The notes under the pieces were generated by a model. That model was not told the DNA's origin and made no database searches. It saw only the letters and a program-made list of their open reading frames with translations. A program made the position numbers and the translations under genes. From Gaiellasilicea sp963784895 (lineage in GTDB: Bacteria; Actinomycetota; Thermoleophilia; Gaiellales; Gaiellaceae), in the NCBI GenBank assembly GCA_963784895.1, contig CAWATM010000011.1, positions 124,001-188,000 on the forward strand: a stretch of 64,000 nucleotides of DNA, written 5' to 3'. The stretch's first letter is position 1; every line of letters begins with the position of its first letter. Of this stretch, positions 8,619-17,543 are shown one piece after another.

Positions 8619-11600
8619 GTGACCACACCGGTTCGATTCCGCTCAATCGCGCTCTTGGGCGCGCTCGCCGTGCTGCTCGTCCTCGTCGGGCCTGCGGCAG
8701 GCAAGCCGACGGCCGCCGCGTCGACGGCCGCCGACAAGCCCACGACCGAGACCGCCGTCTTCTTCACGGCGGACGGCCTACGACAGGACCTCGTGGCGCG
8801 GTACGCCGCCCACGGCCTGCTGCCGACGATGTCGTCCTTCCTCAAGAAGGGCACCTTCGCGACGGACAATGGGCTGCTGACGCAGGCGCCGCCGAACACG
8901 GGCGCCGGGTGGTACAGCCTCGCCACCGGCGCCTGGCCCGGCGTCCACGGCTCGACGAACAACACCTTCCACATCAACGGCCAGCCCTTCGCCAACCGCA
9001 CCGGGTCGTTCGACGCCAACGTGCTGCAGGCGGAATCGGTCGCCCAGGCGGCGGAACGGGGCGGCCTCAAGGTGGCCCAGGTCGAGTGGGCCGGCGGCCG
9101 TAACGCGACGATTCAGGGCCCGACGATTGACTTCCGCTCCTTCCTCTCGGGCCGCGGCGTGGCGACCAATTTCATCGGCACGTCCGGCGACGTCCTCTTC
9201 GACGACGCCCCGTTCATCAGCGCGTTCGGGCTCCAGTTCGACCATCCGACCGGGTACGCCGGGCAGGCGCCGTTCCCGGGCGCGGCTCCGACGGACGCCA
9301 CGGGCTGGACCGGCACGCTGCCCGCGACCTTCAGCCCGCCGAAGGAGATGCGCTTGCGCGTGCTCGACTTCGGCGTCGACAAGTACGGGCTGAACGCCTG
9401 GATCTTCGACAGCACGAACGACGGTAAGACCAACTACGACAAGGTCCTGTTCTCGCGGACGAAGAATGCAGCCGACACCGTCGCCATCCTCCGTGAGGGC
9501 GAGTGGGCGGACGTCAAGGTGACGATCCAGGGCGGTGCGCTGAACGGGCTCACCGCCGGCATGCTGATCAGGGTCGAGGAGCTGACGCCCGATCTCTCCC
9601 GCGTCCGCCTCTTCCACACCTCGGTCAGTCGCGCGATCGCGAGCTGGCCGTCGTGGCCCGGCGAGCCAGGGTTCACGGGCGACTTCGCCGAGTTCCTCGC
9701 CCAGAAGTTCCCAACCTCCACGGCCGCGGACTTCGCCGTCCTCGAGGCCGGCGTCGTCTCGGAGGAGACGTACGTCGAGCAGGGGCTGTACTGGAAGACC
9801 GGGCACCTGCCGATGCTCGAGTACGTCGTGAAGACGTACGACCCCGACCTGCTCCTCGCCGGGATGCCGACGACGGACGAGTTCCAGCATCAGTTCCTCG
9901 GGCTCGTCTCGCCGAAGCTGCCGAACGGGGCGCCGAATCCGGCCTACGACGACGTCGACCTCAATCGCGTCAAGGACGGCCGGGTTGCGGCACGCGAGAA
10001 GTTCATCCAGACGGCGTACCAGGAGGCCGATGAGGTCCTCACCCGCGCGCGCCAGCTGATGGGCCACGACCCGACGACGTTCGTCGCGTCCGACCACGGG
10101 TTCGCGCCGCAGTTCCTCGCCATCGACGCCAGCAAGCCGCTGGTCGACATGGGCCTGCTCTCGCGACCGCAGACGTCCAACTGCCGACCCGCCACCGGCG
10201 AGACGATCGGCAAGGCCAAGGCCTGCTGGGCCGGCGGCGCGCTGCAGATCTACCTCAACGTGGCCGGGCGCGATCCGGCGGGCGGCGGCTTCCAGCAGGT
10301 GGCCGCGGCCGACGTGGCGAGCACGGTCGCCGCGATCAAGACCACCTACCTCGCGCTGACCGACCCGAACGACTGGACCGGGGATGGCAAGCCGGAGGGT
10401 TGGAAGATGATCGACCGCGCCTTCACGAAGGCGGAGGCCCGCTCCATCCCGAACGGCCCGGGCACAACGACGGACATGGCCCATCCGACGCGCACGGGCG
10501 ACCTCGTCGTGTTCTCGTATCCGCCGTACCAGTACGACGCGGAGACGCCGGGCACGCTGGTCGCGCCGTCGCACTTCTTCGGCCAGCATGGGTATGTACC
10601 GGACATCCAGAACCTGGCCGCGAACATCAACATGCGGGCGACATTCATCGCGGGGGGCGAGGGGATCGCGAAAGGCCAGGTGACCGCGAAGACGATCGAC
10701 CTCGCGCCGACGCTCGCGTTCCTGCTCGGGATCCCCGAGCCGCAGCACAGCCAGGGGCGTGTCCTCCTCGAGGCGGTCCATGGCGGCCACAGCTACAAGG
10801 CGGTGTCGATCGTCGGCCTGAACGACTTCCACGGCCAGCTCGATCCGACGACACTCACCTTCGACGGGATCGCACAGCCGGTTGGCGGCGCCTCCTTCCT
10901 CGCAACGATGTTCGACGAGGAGATCGGGGTGGGTCCGCACGGCACCGGCGGCCTGCTGCCGGGCCCCGGCCTCATCCTGGCGGCGGGCGACAACGTGGGC
11001 GCTTCCCCACCGAACTCGGCTCTGCTGCAGGACATGCCGGCGATCGACGTCGAGAACGCGTGGGGCCTGGACGCCACGTCCTACGGCAACCACGAGTTCG
11101 ACTTCGGCGTCGCCCGGCTGCTGCAGCAGCAGGCACGGGCGAAGTTCCCGTTCCTGGCGACGAACATCGTCGACGCGGTGACGGGGCAGGCGCCGCCGTG
11201 GGTCACTCCGTCCGTCGTGTTCACCGTGAACGGCGTCAAGGTCGGCGTCATCGGCGCCGCGCTCGAGAGCACGCCCGAGCTCGTCTCGGCCGGTGCGACG
11301 GCCGGGCTGAAGTTCCTCGACGAGGGGCCGAGGATCGAGGCGGAGTCGGAACGGCTCCGCGCCCACGGCATCCGCGTCCAGGTCGTCGTCATCCACGAAG
11401 GCACGTCTCGCGGCCAGAACCCGATCGGGAGTACGCCCGGAGCGCCGTGGGAGGGGCCGATCATGGGCATCGCCGACGAGCTCCAGGACACGACCGTCGA
11501 CGCCATGATCGTCGGCCACACGCACCGGGTCTCGAACCTGATGCGAGGGAACATCCTGATCACCGAGGGCATCAACGCCGGCGCGACGTACTCGGCTCTG

Positions 11601-12368
11601 CAGCTGCTGGTGAAGGGCGGCGACGTCGCCTGGGCGGGCGGGGCGACCCGCGTCGCCAAGATCCTCGGCGTTGCCCCACGGGCGGACGTCCAAGCGATCG
11701 TCGACGATGCCAACGCCAAGACGGCCGTGCTCCGCAACCAGGTGATCGGGCGGCAGTCGATCGACATTCGCCGTTCGCCCACCCGCCTGGAGGAGTCGGC
11801 GATGGGGAACATGGTCGCTGACGCGATGCGTGAGAAGTACCCGGGCATCGACGCGGCGCTCACCAACTCCGGCGGGCTCCGTCAGGACCTCCTGATGACG
11901 CCTCCAAGCGCGAACGAGCAGGCCGGAGAGATCACCTGGGGCGAGGTCTTCGCCGTCCTGCCGTTCGGCAACCGGACGACGATCCTGACCCTGACGGGAG
12001 CGCAGCTGCAGCAGGCGTTCCTGAACGGGTTCTCGCCGGTCTGCAACCCGAACATCGCCACGGGCCGGTTCCCGCAGGTGTCCGGGCTGAAGGCGACGTT
12101 CACGTGCAACGGCACCAACCCGGTCGTGACGGGCATGTGGAAGACGCCCAGCGGGCCGACCGGCCCGCAGACGCCGATCGGGCCGACGGACACAGTCAGG
12201 CTGGTGACGAACGACTTCATGTACGGCGGCGGCGACGGTTACACCGTCCTCGCCGGCGGCACGAACGTGCTCCAGCCGGGCGACGACTTGATGCAGATCG
12301 TGATCGATTACATCGCCGCGCGCTCGCCGGTGGCGCCCGTCGTCGACGGGCGGCTCGTCAAGCAGTAG
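8619..12368 (+). CDS. Secreted fusion of alkaline-phosphatase-superfamily phosphodiesterase and 5'-nucleotidase
   Basis: 1249 residues from GTG 8619, preceded by AGGGGAGG and opening with a signal peptide (RSIALLGALAVLLVLVGPAAG). Residues about 45-720 are a type I phosphodiesterase/nucleotide pyrophosphatase-like domain: FFTADGLRQDL (metal aspartate), NTGAGWYSLATGAWPG (nucleophile region), PTTDEFQHQF and ASDHGFAP. Residues about 727-1249 are a complete UshA-type 5'-nucleotidase: GLNDFHGQL, AAGDNVGAS, GNHEFDFG, GHTHR and the C-terminal NSGGLRQDL substrate domain. Such a protein could release nucleosides and phosphate from extracellular nucleotides in successive steps. Both halves keep their metal-binding motifs, so this is a real two-enzyme chain and not a frame error. 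Confidence 0.88.
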   Translation: MTTPVRFRSIALLGALAVLLVLVGPAAGKPTAAASTAADKPTTETAVFFTADGLRQDLVARYAAHGLLPTMSSFLKKGTFATDNGLLTQAPPNTGAGWYSLATGAWPGVHGSTNNTFHINGQPFANRTGSFDANVLQAESVAQAAERGGLKVAQVEWAGGRNATIQGPTIDFRSFLSGRGVATNFIGTSGDVLFDDAPFISAFGLQFDHPTGYAGQAPFPGAAPTDATGWTGTLPATFSPPKEMRLRVLDFGVDKYGLNAWIFDSTNDGKTNYDKVLFSRTKNAADTVAILREGEWADVKVTIQGGALNGLTAGMLIRVEELTPDLSRVRLFHTSVSRAIASWPSWPGEPGFTGDFAEFLAQKFPTSTAADFAVLEAGVVSEETYVEQGLYWKTGHLPMLEYVVKTYDPDLLLAGMPTTDEFQHQFLGLVSPKLPNGAPNPAYDDVDLNRVKDGRVAAREKFIQTAYQEADEVLTRARQLMGHDPTTFVASDHGFAPQFLAIDASKPLVDMGLLSRPQTSNCRPATGETIGKAKACWAGGALQIYLNVAGRDPAGGGFQQVAAADVASTVAAIKTTYLALTDPNDWTGDGKPEGWKMIDRAFTKAEARSIPNGPGTTTDMAHPTRTGDLVVFSYPPYQYDAETPGTLVAPSHFFGQHGYVPDIQNLAANINMRATFIAGGEGIAKGQVTAKTIDLAPTLAFLLGIPEPQHSQGRVLLEAVHGGHSYKAVSIVGLNDFHGQLDPTTLTFDGIAQPVGGASFLATMFDEEIGVGPHGTGGLLPGPGLILAAGDNVGASPPNSALLQDMPAIDVENAWGLDATSYGNHEFDFGVARLLQQQARAKFPFLATNIVDAVTGQAPPWVTPSVVFTVNGVKVGVIGAALESTPELVSAGATAGLKFLDEGPRIEAESERLRAHGIRVQVVVIHEGTSRGQNPIGSTPGAPWEGPIMGIADELQDTTVDAMIVGHTHRVSNLMRGNILITEGINAGATYSALQLLVKGGDVAWAGGATRVAKILGVAPRADVQAIVDDANAKTAVLRNQVIGRQSIDIRRSPTRLEESAMGNMVADAMREKYPGIDAALTNSGGLRQDLLMTPPSANEQAGEITWGEVFAVLPFGNRTTILTLTGAQLQQAFLNGFSPVCNPNIATGRFPQVSGLKATFTCNGTNPVVTGMWKTPSGPTGPQTPIGPTDTVRLVTNDFMYGGGDGYTVLAGGTNVLQPGDDLMQIVIDYIAARSPVAPVVDGRLVKQ

Positions 12369-12381
12369 GAAGGCGCGGGAC

Positions 12382-12409
12382 GAGGGCCGGCCTCCCCGGG
12401 CCGGCCCTC
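12382..12409. terminator. Hairpin between convergent genes
   Basis: A perfect 11-base-pair GC stem (GAGGGCCGGCC with its complement) and a 6-base loop sits in the 39-base gap between the convergent phosphatase and DUF354 genes. There is no T-run. Position and symmetry suit a bidirectional terminator. Confidence 0.6.
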
Positions 12410-13409
12410 AGCCCGAGAGCAGGAGGTCGAGCAGGAGGCGCGGGTCGCGGCGGACACGCTCGTGCCCGCCCGGTCGACGCTTGCGCAGCTCGAGCTCGTC
12501 GGGCGTCGACAGCGGCCGCAGCCGCCCCTCGCGGATCAGGCTCTCGTCGACCGCGCCGAGCCGGCCCGCGAACGTGGTGTAGACGGGCGTCCCGAGCGCG
12601 ACCGCCTCGCGGTTCATCGTGCCGCCGGCCGAGACGGCCAGGTCGGCGAGGGCGACGAGGCTCTGGGCGTCGACGGCGTGCTCTGCGACGTGCAGCGATG
12701 GCAGGCCGAGGGAGCGGATTGCCAGGCGCTGGTCGGCGGTGCGGGGCAGCACGACCGCGTGCACGGTTTCGTCGCGGCCGAGCCGCTCCAGCACTTGGAC
12801 GAAGAGCGGGTTCTCGTGCCGGTGGTAGAGCGACACGTCCGGCGGAGTCCGCACGACCGCGAGTACCCGGGCCGGGTCGATCCCGTCGAGGACGGTCGGG
12901 TCGGGCTCGGCGTCGGCGAGGTAGTACTCCTCCTCGAGGCCGGGGTACTGAACGAGCTTCGGCGGGGTCGCACCGAATCGCTTCAGACGCTCGACGGGAA
13001 CGGCGTCGGGGAACACCACCCGCCGCGCGGCGCGGAGGCCGAGGTGGTGCTGCAGCGTCGCGAACTCGTAGTCGTGCGCCGTCGCGCCCAGGATGCCGAG
13101 GCTCCGCGCGACGAGCATCGCCTCGTGCGAGCCGTGCGCGAGGGCGAGGTCGAACCGGCCCTGCGCCGCGAAGCGGCGGAGCGCGGGTAAACGTCCCGCG
13201 AGCGCGCGTGCCTTGCCGGCGATGCTGCCGCCGCCGTGCGGGGGCCCGACGACGTGGTGCGCAATCCCGTGCACCTCGAGCAGCTCCAGCGTCTGGGCGA
13301 AGTCCCGCGCGGTCACCTCGACCTCGTGGCCGTCGCGCTCGAGCAGCCGGACCAGCGGCCGGAAGAAGAGCACGTGCGGCGAGTTCGTGACATCGATCCA
13401 GACCCGCAT
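12408..13409 (-). CDS. DUF354 family protein (glycosyltransferase-like fold)
   Basis: 333 residues, ATG at 13409. It begins MRVWIDVTNSPHVLFFRPLV, the standard DUF354 opening, and continues with VVFPDAVP, the motif KLVQYPGLEEEYYLADAEP and SAGGTMNREAVALGTPVYTTFAG. The last motif resembles the nucleotide-sugar-binding end of GT-B glycosyltransferases such as UDP-GlcNAc 2-epimerase and MurG. Biological role is not established for the family. The gene converges on the phosphatase fusion and is divergent from the LysR gene with 68 bases between. Confidence 0.82.
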   Translation of the reverse strand: MRVWIDVTNSPHVLFFRPLVRLLERDGHEVEVTARDFAQTLELLEVHGIAHHVVGPPHGGGSIAGKARALAGRLPALRRFAAQGRFDLALAHGSHEAMLVARSLGILGATAHDYEFATLQHHLGLRAARRVVFPDAVPVERLKRFGATPPKLVQYPGLEEEYYLADAEPDPTVLDGIDPARVLAVVRTPPDVSLYHRHENPLFVQVLERLGRDETVHAVVLPRTADQRLAIRSLGLPSLHVAEHAVDAQSLVALADLAVSAGGTMNREAVALGTPVYTTFAGRLGAVDESLIREGRLRPLSTPDELELRKRRPGGHERVRRDPRLLLDLLLSG

Positions 13410-13464
13410 CGGAGACGCAGCCTACGTCCCGACGTCGGCGCAGCGACACCCACGCCACTCTCGA

Positions 13465-13479
13465 ATAAGCTGTCCTTAT
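13465..13479. promoter_or_regulatory. LysR-type box overlapping the LysR start codon
   Basis: ATAAG-CTGTC-CTTAT is a perfect dyad that satisfies the T-N11-A rule for LysR-family binding sites (T at 13466, A at 13478). It overlaps the ATG of the regulator at 13478, so autoregulation, and possibly control of the divergent DUF354 gene, is likely. The inference rests on the pattern alone. Confidence 0.5.
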
Positions 13480-14374
13480 GGACACCCGTCAGCTCGCCGC
13501 GTTCTGCGCCGTCGTCGAGCGCCGCAGCTTCTCGCAGGCGGCGGAGCGTCTCGGTGTGACGCAGCCCGCGGTCTCGCTGCAGGTGCGGGCGCTCGAGAAG
13601 CGGCTCGGAACGAAGCTGCTGGATCGCTCCGGCCGGCGCGTCGAGCCGACCGAGGCGGGGCTGCGGCTCTACCGGGGCGCTCAGCGGCTGCTGACGCTCG
13701 AGGGGCAGATCCTCGACGAGATCGCCGGCGAGGGCGAGGGCGAATTGACGGGCGAGCTGCAGATCGGTGCCTCGACGGGTCCGGCGGCGATCGTCGTCCC
13801 CCTCCTCCTCTGCGAGTTCCAGCGCGAGCATCCGGGGGTCCGGATTGCGCTGACAGTCGCCGACACGCAAGCCGTCGTCGAGCGCGTGGCGGCGCGCGAG
13901 CTCGAGCTCGGCATCGTCGGCGCGGCGCGCCGACATCGCGCCGTCGCATTCGAGCCGTTCTTCGACGACGAGGTGATCCTCGCCTGCCCGCCGGGACACG
14001 CCTTCGCCGGCCGCACGGTGTCGCTCGACGAACTGCGCAGCGCGAGCCTGATCGTGATGCAGGAGGGCGCCGGCGTCCGCCAGATCGTCGAGGACGAGCT
14101 GCGCGCGATCGGTTCGCGGCTGCGCGACCTCGACGTCCGGCTCGAGCTCGGGCTGCAGGAGTCGGTACGGAGCGCCGTGCAGGCGGGCTACGGCGTCACG
14201 TTCATCTCCCGCTCGGCGGTCGAGCCGGAGCTCGCCGCGGGATCGCTGACTGCGGCCAAGGTGGAGGGCCTCGACGCGCGGCGGGAGATCTCGCTCGCGC
14301 GCGCCTCCGGCCGGACGCCGACGCGCGCCGCCGACGCGTTCGTCGAGTTCGCCCGAGCGAAGCTCTCGGAGTGA
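13478..14374 (+). CDS. LysR family transcriptional regulator
   Basis: 298 residues from ATG 13478. The N-terminal winged helix is clear (MDTRQLAAFCAVVERRSFSQ, then AERLGVTQPAVSLQVRALE), followed by a linker helix and a periplasmic-binding-protein-like effector domain from about residue 88 (LTGELQIGASTGPAAIVVP, VIVMQEGAGVRQIV). The stop overlaps the next start by four bases (GTGA), which makes the downstream dehydrogenase its most likely target. The effector ligand cannot be read from the sequence. Confidence 0.92.
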   Translation: MDTRQLAAFCAVVERRSFSQAAERLGVTQPAVSLQVRALEKRLGTKLLDRSGRRVEPTEAGLRLYRGAQRLLTLEGQILDEIAGEGEGELTGELQIGASTGPAAIVVPLLLCEFQREHPGVRIALTVADTQAVVERVAARELELGIVGAARRHRAVAFEPFFDDEVILACPPGHAFAGRTVSLDELRSASLIVMQEGAGVRQIVEDELRAIGSRLRDLDVRLELGLQESVRSAVQAGYGVTFISRSAVEPELAAGSLTAAKVEGLDARREISLARASGRTPTRAADAFVEFARAKLSE

Positions 14375-15306
14375 TCGTCCGCTGGGGCATCGAGGAGCTG
14401 CCGGCGCTGGCCGGTCAACGACCGCTCGTCGTCGCGAGCCCGCGCTGGCGCAACGTGCTCGACGCAGCGGATCGCTGGGAGGAGGTGCCGTCGCACCGGA
14501 TCGAGGTGCCCGCCGGGGTCGGCACGATCGTCGCGATCGGCGGCGGCAGCGCGATCGACACCGGCAAGGCGGCCTCGGCCGCCAGTGGGCTGCCGCTCGT
14601 CTCGGTGCCGACGACGTACTCGGGCGCGGAATGGACGTCGTTCTACGGGGTTCGCGATCACGACCGCCGGATGCGCGGCGGCGGGGCAGGCGCGAACCTG
14701 CAGGCGATCGTGTACGAGCCGAAGCTGACACTCGGGTTGCCGGTCCCGGAGACCGTCGGCACATCGCTGAACGCACTCGCGCACTGTGCCGAGGCGCTCT
14801 ACGTCCGTGAACGGACGGACGAGAGCGACCGCGACGCGCTCGCCGGTGCGGCGCTGATCGGCGAGTGGCTGCCGCGGGTCGTCGAGCGGCCGGACGACCT
14901 TTCGACGCGCGAGCCGCTGCTTCGCGGCGCCTGCCGCGCCGGCGCGGCGCTCGGCGGCTCGATGCTCGCGCTCGGCCATGCGCTCGCCCAGGCGCTCGGC
15001 GGCCGCTACGGGGCGCCGCACGGAGCGCTCAACGCGCTGACGCTGCCTGCCGCGCTCCGCTTCAACGAGCCGGTCGCCGGCGAGGCGATCGCCCGCTTTG
15101 CCGCTGCGCTCGGCACCGACGACCCGGCTGCGCGCGTCGAGGAGCTGGCGCGTCTCGGCGGCTTCGAGCGCCTCCGCGACCTCGGCATCCCCGAGAACGC
15201 GGCGGTCGAGGTGGCCCAGTCCGTCTCCGCCCGCCCGGGCGCGAAGGCGAACCCGCGCGAGGTGACCCCCGCGGACGCGGAGGCCCTGATCCGCTCGCTC
15301 TGGTGA
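14371..15306 (+). CDS. Iron-containing alcohol dehydrogenase family protein (maleylacetate reductase-like)
   Basis: GTG 14371 overlaps the LysR stop, giving 311 residues. Domain features are GGGSAIDTGKAASAASGLP (NAD-binding loop of group III dehydrogenases), SVPTTYSGAEWT, SLNALAHCAEALY and LGHALAQALGGRYGAPHG with the metal-binding histidines. The short length and the LAHC-EALY and GxPH motifs are closer to maleylacetate reductase than to the longer alcohol dehydrogenases; maleylacetate reductase acts at the end of chlorocatechol and hydroxyquinol degradation and is often governed by LysR regulators. No ring-cleavage dioxygenase is present here, so the substrate is open. Confidence 0.78.
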   Translation: MIVRWGIEELPALAGQRPLVVASPRWRNVLDAADRWEEVPSHRIEVPAGVGTIVAIGGGSAIDTGKAASAASGLPLVSVPTTYSGAEWTSFYGVRDHDRRMRGGGAGANLQAIVYEPKLTLGLPVPETVGTSLNALAHCAEALYVRERTDESDRDALAGAALIGEWLPRVVERPDDLSTREPLLRGACRAGAALGGSMLALGHALAQALGGRYGAPHGALNALTLPAALRFNEPVAGEAIARFAAALGTDDPAARVEELARLGGFERLRDLGIPENAAVEVAQSVSARPGAKANPREVTPADAEALIRSLW

Positions 15307-15307
15307 G

Positions 15308-15384
15308 CTTGTGTTCCTGTCACACAAACCGCGCCAGCCAGCACCGCTCCGTGGGTCAAGTGGTTTGTGTGACAGGAACACAAG
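15308..15384. repeat. 23-bp perfect inverted repeat (REP-like hairpin)
   Basis: Left arm 15308-15330 (begins CTTGTGTTCCTGTCACAC) and right arm 15362-15384 are exact reverse complements, separated by 31 bases. The element starts two bases after the dehydrogenase stop. No run of T follows, and the stem is unusually long and less GC-rich than the surroundings, so it looks more like a REP/RAYT-type palindromic element or a protein-binding site than a simple terminator. Confidence 0.75.
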
Positions 15385-15414
15385 GCCTCCAAGCGCGGAG
15401 AGGAATAACGATGG

Positions 15415-15431
15415 CTAATGCAGCGCATTAG
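15415..15431. promoter_or_regulatory. Operator-like dyad upstream of the flavoprotein-fumarase-ComA operon
   Basis: CTAATGC-AGC-GCATTAG is a perfect 7-3-7 dyad. A TATCCT -10-like hexamer follows at 15442-15447, placing transcription start close to the GTG at 15454, so the transcript may be leaderless and the dyad would cover the -35 region. This suits repressor control. It differs from the dyad shared by the 23.8 and 38.3 kb promoters. Confidence 0.5.
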
Positions 15432-15453
15432 CGTATTCGGGTATCCTGCCGGG

Positions 15454-16647
15454 GTGAGCGACCGCCACTCCTTCGACGTGCTCGTGGTCGGCAGCGGCGC
15501 CTCCGGCCTCTCCGCTGCGGTCTCCGCAGAGCGTGCCGGGGCGCGGGTCGGCCTCGCGACCAAGGGCTCGATCCAGGCGTGTAACTCCGCCAAGGCGCAG
15601 GGCGGGATCCAGGCGTCGTTCGGCGACGACGACTCGCCTGAGCAGCACGCCGCCGATATCTTCAAGAGCTCGCACGACAGCGCCGACATGCGCCTCGTCG
15701 AGGTCCTCACCGGCGACGCTCGTAGCGCGATCCACTGGCTCGAGGAGCTGGGCGTCGAGTTCACCAGGGACAACGGCGGCTATCGCCTCGCCCGCTGCGG
15801 CGGCGCGTCGGCGAAGCGGCTGCTCCAGGTCGGCGACCGTACCGGGCACGCGATCACGAAGGCGCTCCGCGACGCGTTCGAGGCCGGCGGCGCCACCCTG
15901 TTCGCGAACAGCCCGCTGACCGACCTCACGTCAGCCGAGAACGGGTGGCGCGCGACCTGCGGCGAGCACGAGCTCGACGCCGCCACCGTGATCCTCGCCG
16001 CCGGGGGCCGCTGCTTCCGGGTCGCCGAGGAGCGCGGCGAGCTCTCGACCAACCATCCCAATGCGACGGGAGAGGTGACGCGGATCGCGCTCGGCCTCGG
16101 TGCCGAGTCGCGCGACCTCGACGAGCTCCAGTACCACCCGAACGGCGGCGCCTGGCCGGAGGGGATGCAGGGCTACTCGATCCCGGAGACGACGCGCGCG
16201 TACGGGGCCGTGCTCCTGAACGCGGACCGCGAGGAGTTCACCGACTCGCTCGGCCCGCGCGACGTCGTCAGCCAGGCGATCTTCGACGAAGTCGAGCAGG
16301 GCAAGGGCGTCGAGACCGAGGACGGGCGGCCGGCCGTCTACCTCGACACGACCCGGATCGCGCCCGAGGACGCCGAGATCTCCCTCCCGTACATGCTCCG
16401 CCGCTACCGCGGCGCCGGGATCGACCCGCTCGAGGAGCCGATCCTGACCTACCCCGTGCTCCACTACCAGAACGGCGGCCTGACGATCGACACGGACGCG
16501 CAGACGACGCTCGAGGGCCTCTACGCCTGCGGCGAGATCGCGGGGGGGACGCACGGCAAGAACCGGATGATGGGCAACTCCCTCCTGGAATGTGTTGTAT
16601 TCGGACGGCGGGCCGGCCGGGCCGCCGCAGAGAAAGCGAGCGCATGA
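15454..16647 (+). CDS. Fumarate reductase/succinate dehydrogenase-like FAD flavoprotein (L-aspartate oxidase fold)
   Basis: 397 residues from GTG 15454; an ATG 12 codons earlier lies inside the operator dyad and is less likely. The protein has the FAD dinucleotide fold (VLVVGSGASGLSAAVSAE), AQGGIQASFG, LQYHPNGGAWPE at the substrate site, the catalytic-arginine motif GPRDVVSQA, and GKNRMMGNSLLE. Where covalent SdhA/FrdA proteins carry histidine in R-S-H-T, this one reads ACNSA, so the FAD should be non-covalent. It is shorter than SdhA and L-aspartate oxidase because the helical C-terminal domain is reduced. The stop overlaps the fumarase start by four bases, so its product or substrate is probably a fumarate-type acid. 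Confidence 0.8.
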   Translation: MSDRHSFDVLVVGSGASGLSAAVSAERAGARVGLATKGSIQACNSAKAQGGIQASFGDDDSPEQHAADIFKSSHDSADMRLVEVLTGDARSAIHWLEELGVEFTRDNGGYRLARCGGASAKRLLQVGDRTGHAITKALRDAFEAGGATLFANSPLTDLTSAENGWRATCGEHELDAATVILAAGGRCFRVAEERGELSTNHPNATGEVTRIALGLGAESRDLDELQYHPNGGAWPEGMQGYSIPETTRAYGAVLLNADREEFTDSLGPRDVVSQAIFDEVEQGKGVETEDGRPAVYLDTTRIAPEDAEISLPYMLRRYRGAGIDPLEEPILTYPVLHYQNGGLTIDTDAQTTLEGLYACGEIAGGTHGKNRMMGNSLLECVVFGRRAGRAAAEKASA

Positions 16648-17543
16648 GCACTCTCACCACCACCGATCTCCAGCACGCGGTCGAGGACGCCGCGGCGCAC
16701 CTGTACGTCTGGGCGCTGAAGGACATCCCGCAGGACCTGCGCGACGCGCTCGCCGCGGCCAAGGACCGTGAGACCTCCGTCACGGGGCAGCGCGTGCTCC
16801 AGACGATCCACCGGAACATCAACATCGCGGACGACGAGAAGAACCTCGTCTGCCAGGACACCGGGATCGCGGTCTACACCGTCCGCGTCGGCGAGCACTT
16901 CCCGCTCCACCCGACGCGGATCTACGAGGCGCTCCGCGACGGCACCGCGCGCGCGACCGTCGAGCACCCGCTGCGCTCGAACGCCGTCCATACGCTGACG
17001 CGCGAGAACACCGGCCCGAACATCGGCCACCGGCTCCCGATCGTGCACTGGGAGTTCATCGCCGACTGGGACGGCCTCGACGTCAAGTGCGTGCCGAAGG
17101 GCTCAGGCTCGGAGAACATGAGCTTCCTGAAGATGTGCGTCCCCGCCGACGGCGTGAAGGGGATCAAGCAGTTCGTGCTCGAGTCGATCGTCGGCGCCGG
17201 CGGCAAGCCGTGCCCGCCCGGGATCGTCGGCGTCGGCATCGGCGGCACCGCCGACTACGCGATGTACCTGGCCAAGGAGGCGATCACGCGGCCCGTCGGC
17301 ACGCGCAACGCCGATCCGCTCGTCGCCCAGCTCGAGGACGAGCTCTACGGGCTCCTCAACGAGACCGGCATCGGCCCGATGGGGCTCGGCGGCGACGTGA
17401 CCGTGCTTCAGTGCCACATCGAGCACGCCGACACGCACATGACGTTGAACCCGGTCGCCGTCAACTACCAGTGCTGGGCGGCGCGGCGCGCCTCGGTGCA
17501 CGTGGACGCGCAGGGCAACCTCGACTACGACCGGGAGTTCTGA
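16644..17543 (+). CDS. Class I fumarate hydratase, alpha subunit (FumA/TtdA N-terminal type)
   Basis: ATG 16644 overlaps the flavoprotein stop; 299 residues. It matches the iron-sulfur hydro-lyase alpha family: NLVCQDTGIAVY, REN-GPNIGHRLP, PKGSGSENMSFLKM, PCPPGIVGVGIGGTADYA and GIGPMGLGGDVTVL. The cysteines in VCQDTG, KPCPPG and VLQCHIE are the expected [4Fe-4S] ligands. Two-subunit enzymes of this family hydrate fumarate to malate, but relatives act on tartrate or mesaconate. The flanking flavoprotein and ComA leave open a sulfonated analogue as substrate. Its stop overlaps the beta-subunit start. Confidence 0.9.
   Translation: MSTLTTTDLQHAVEDAAAHLYVWALKDIPQDLRDALAAAKDRETSVTGQRVLQTIHRNINIADDEKNLVCQDTGIAVYTVRVGEHFPLHPTRIYEALRDGTARATVEHPLRSNAVHTLTRENTGPNIGHRLPIVHWEFIADWDGLDVKCVPKGSGSENMSFLKMCVPADGVKGIKQFVLESIVGAGGKPCPPGIVGVGIGGTADYAMYLAKEAITRPVGTRNADPLVAQLEDELYGLLNETGIGPMGLGGDVTVLQCHIEHADTHMTLNPVAVNYQCWAARRASVHVDAQGNLDYDREF

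Noticed and set aside
15308..15384. 23-base inverted repeat as a simple rho-independent terminator
   Set aside because: No T-run follows, the loop is 31 bases, and the arms are unusually long; kept as a repeat element instead.
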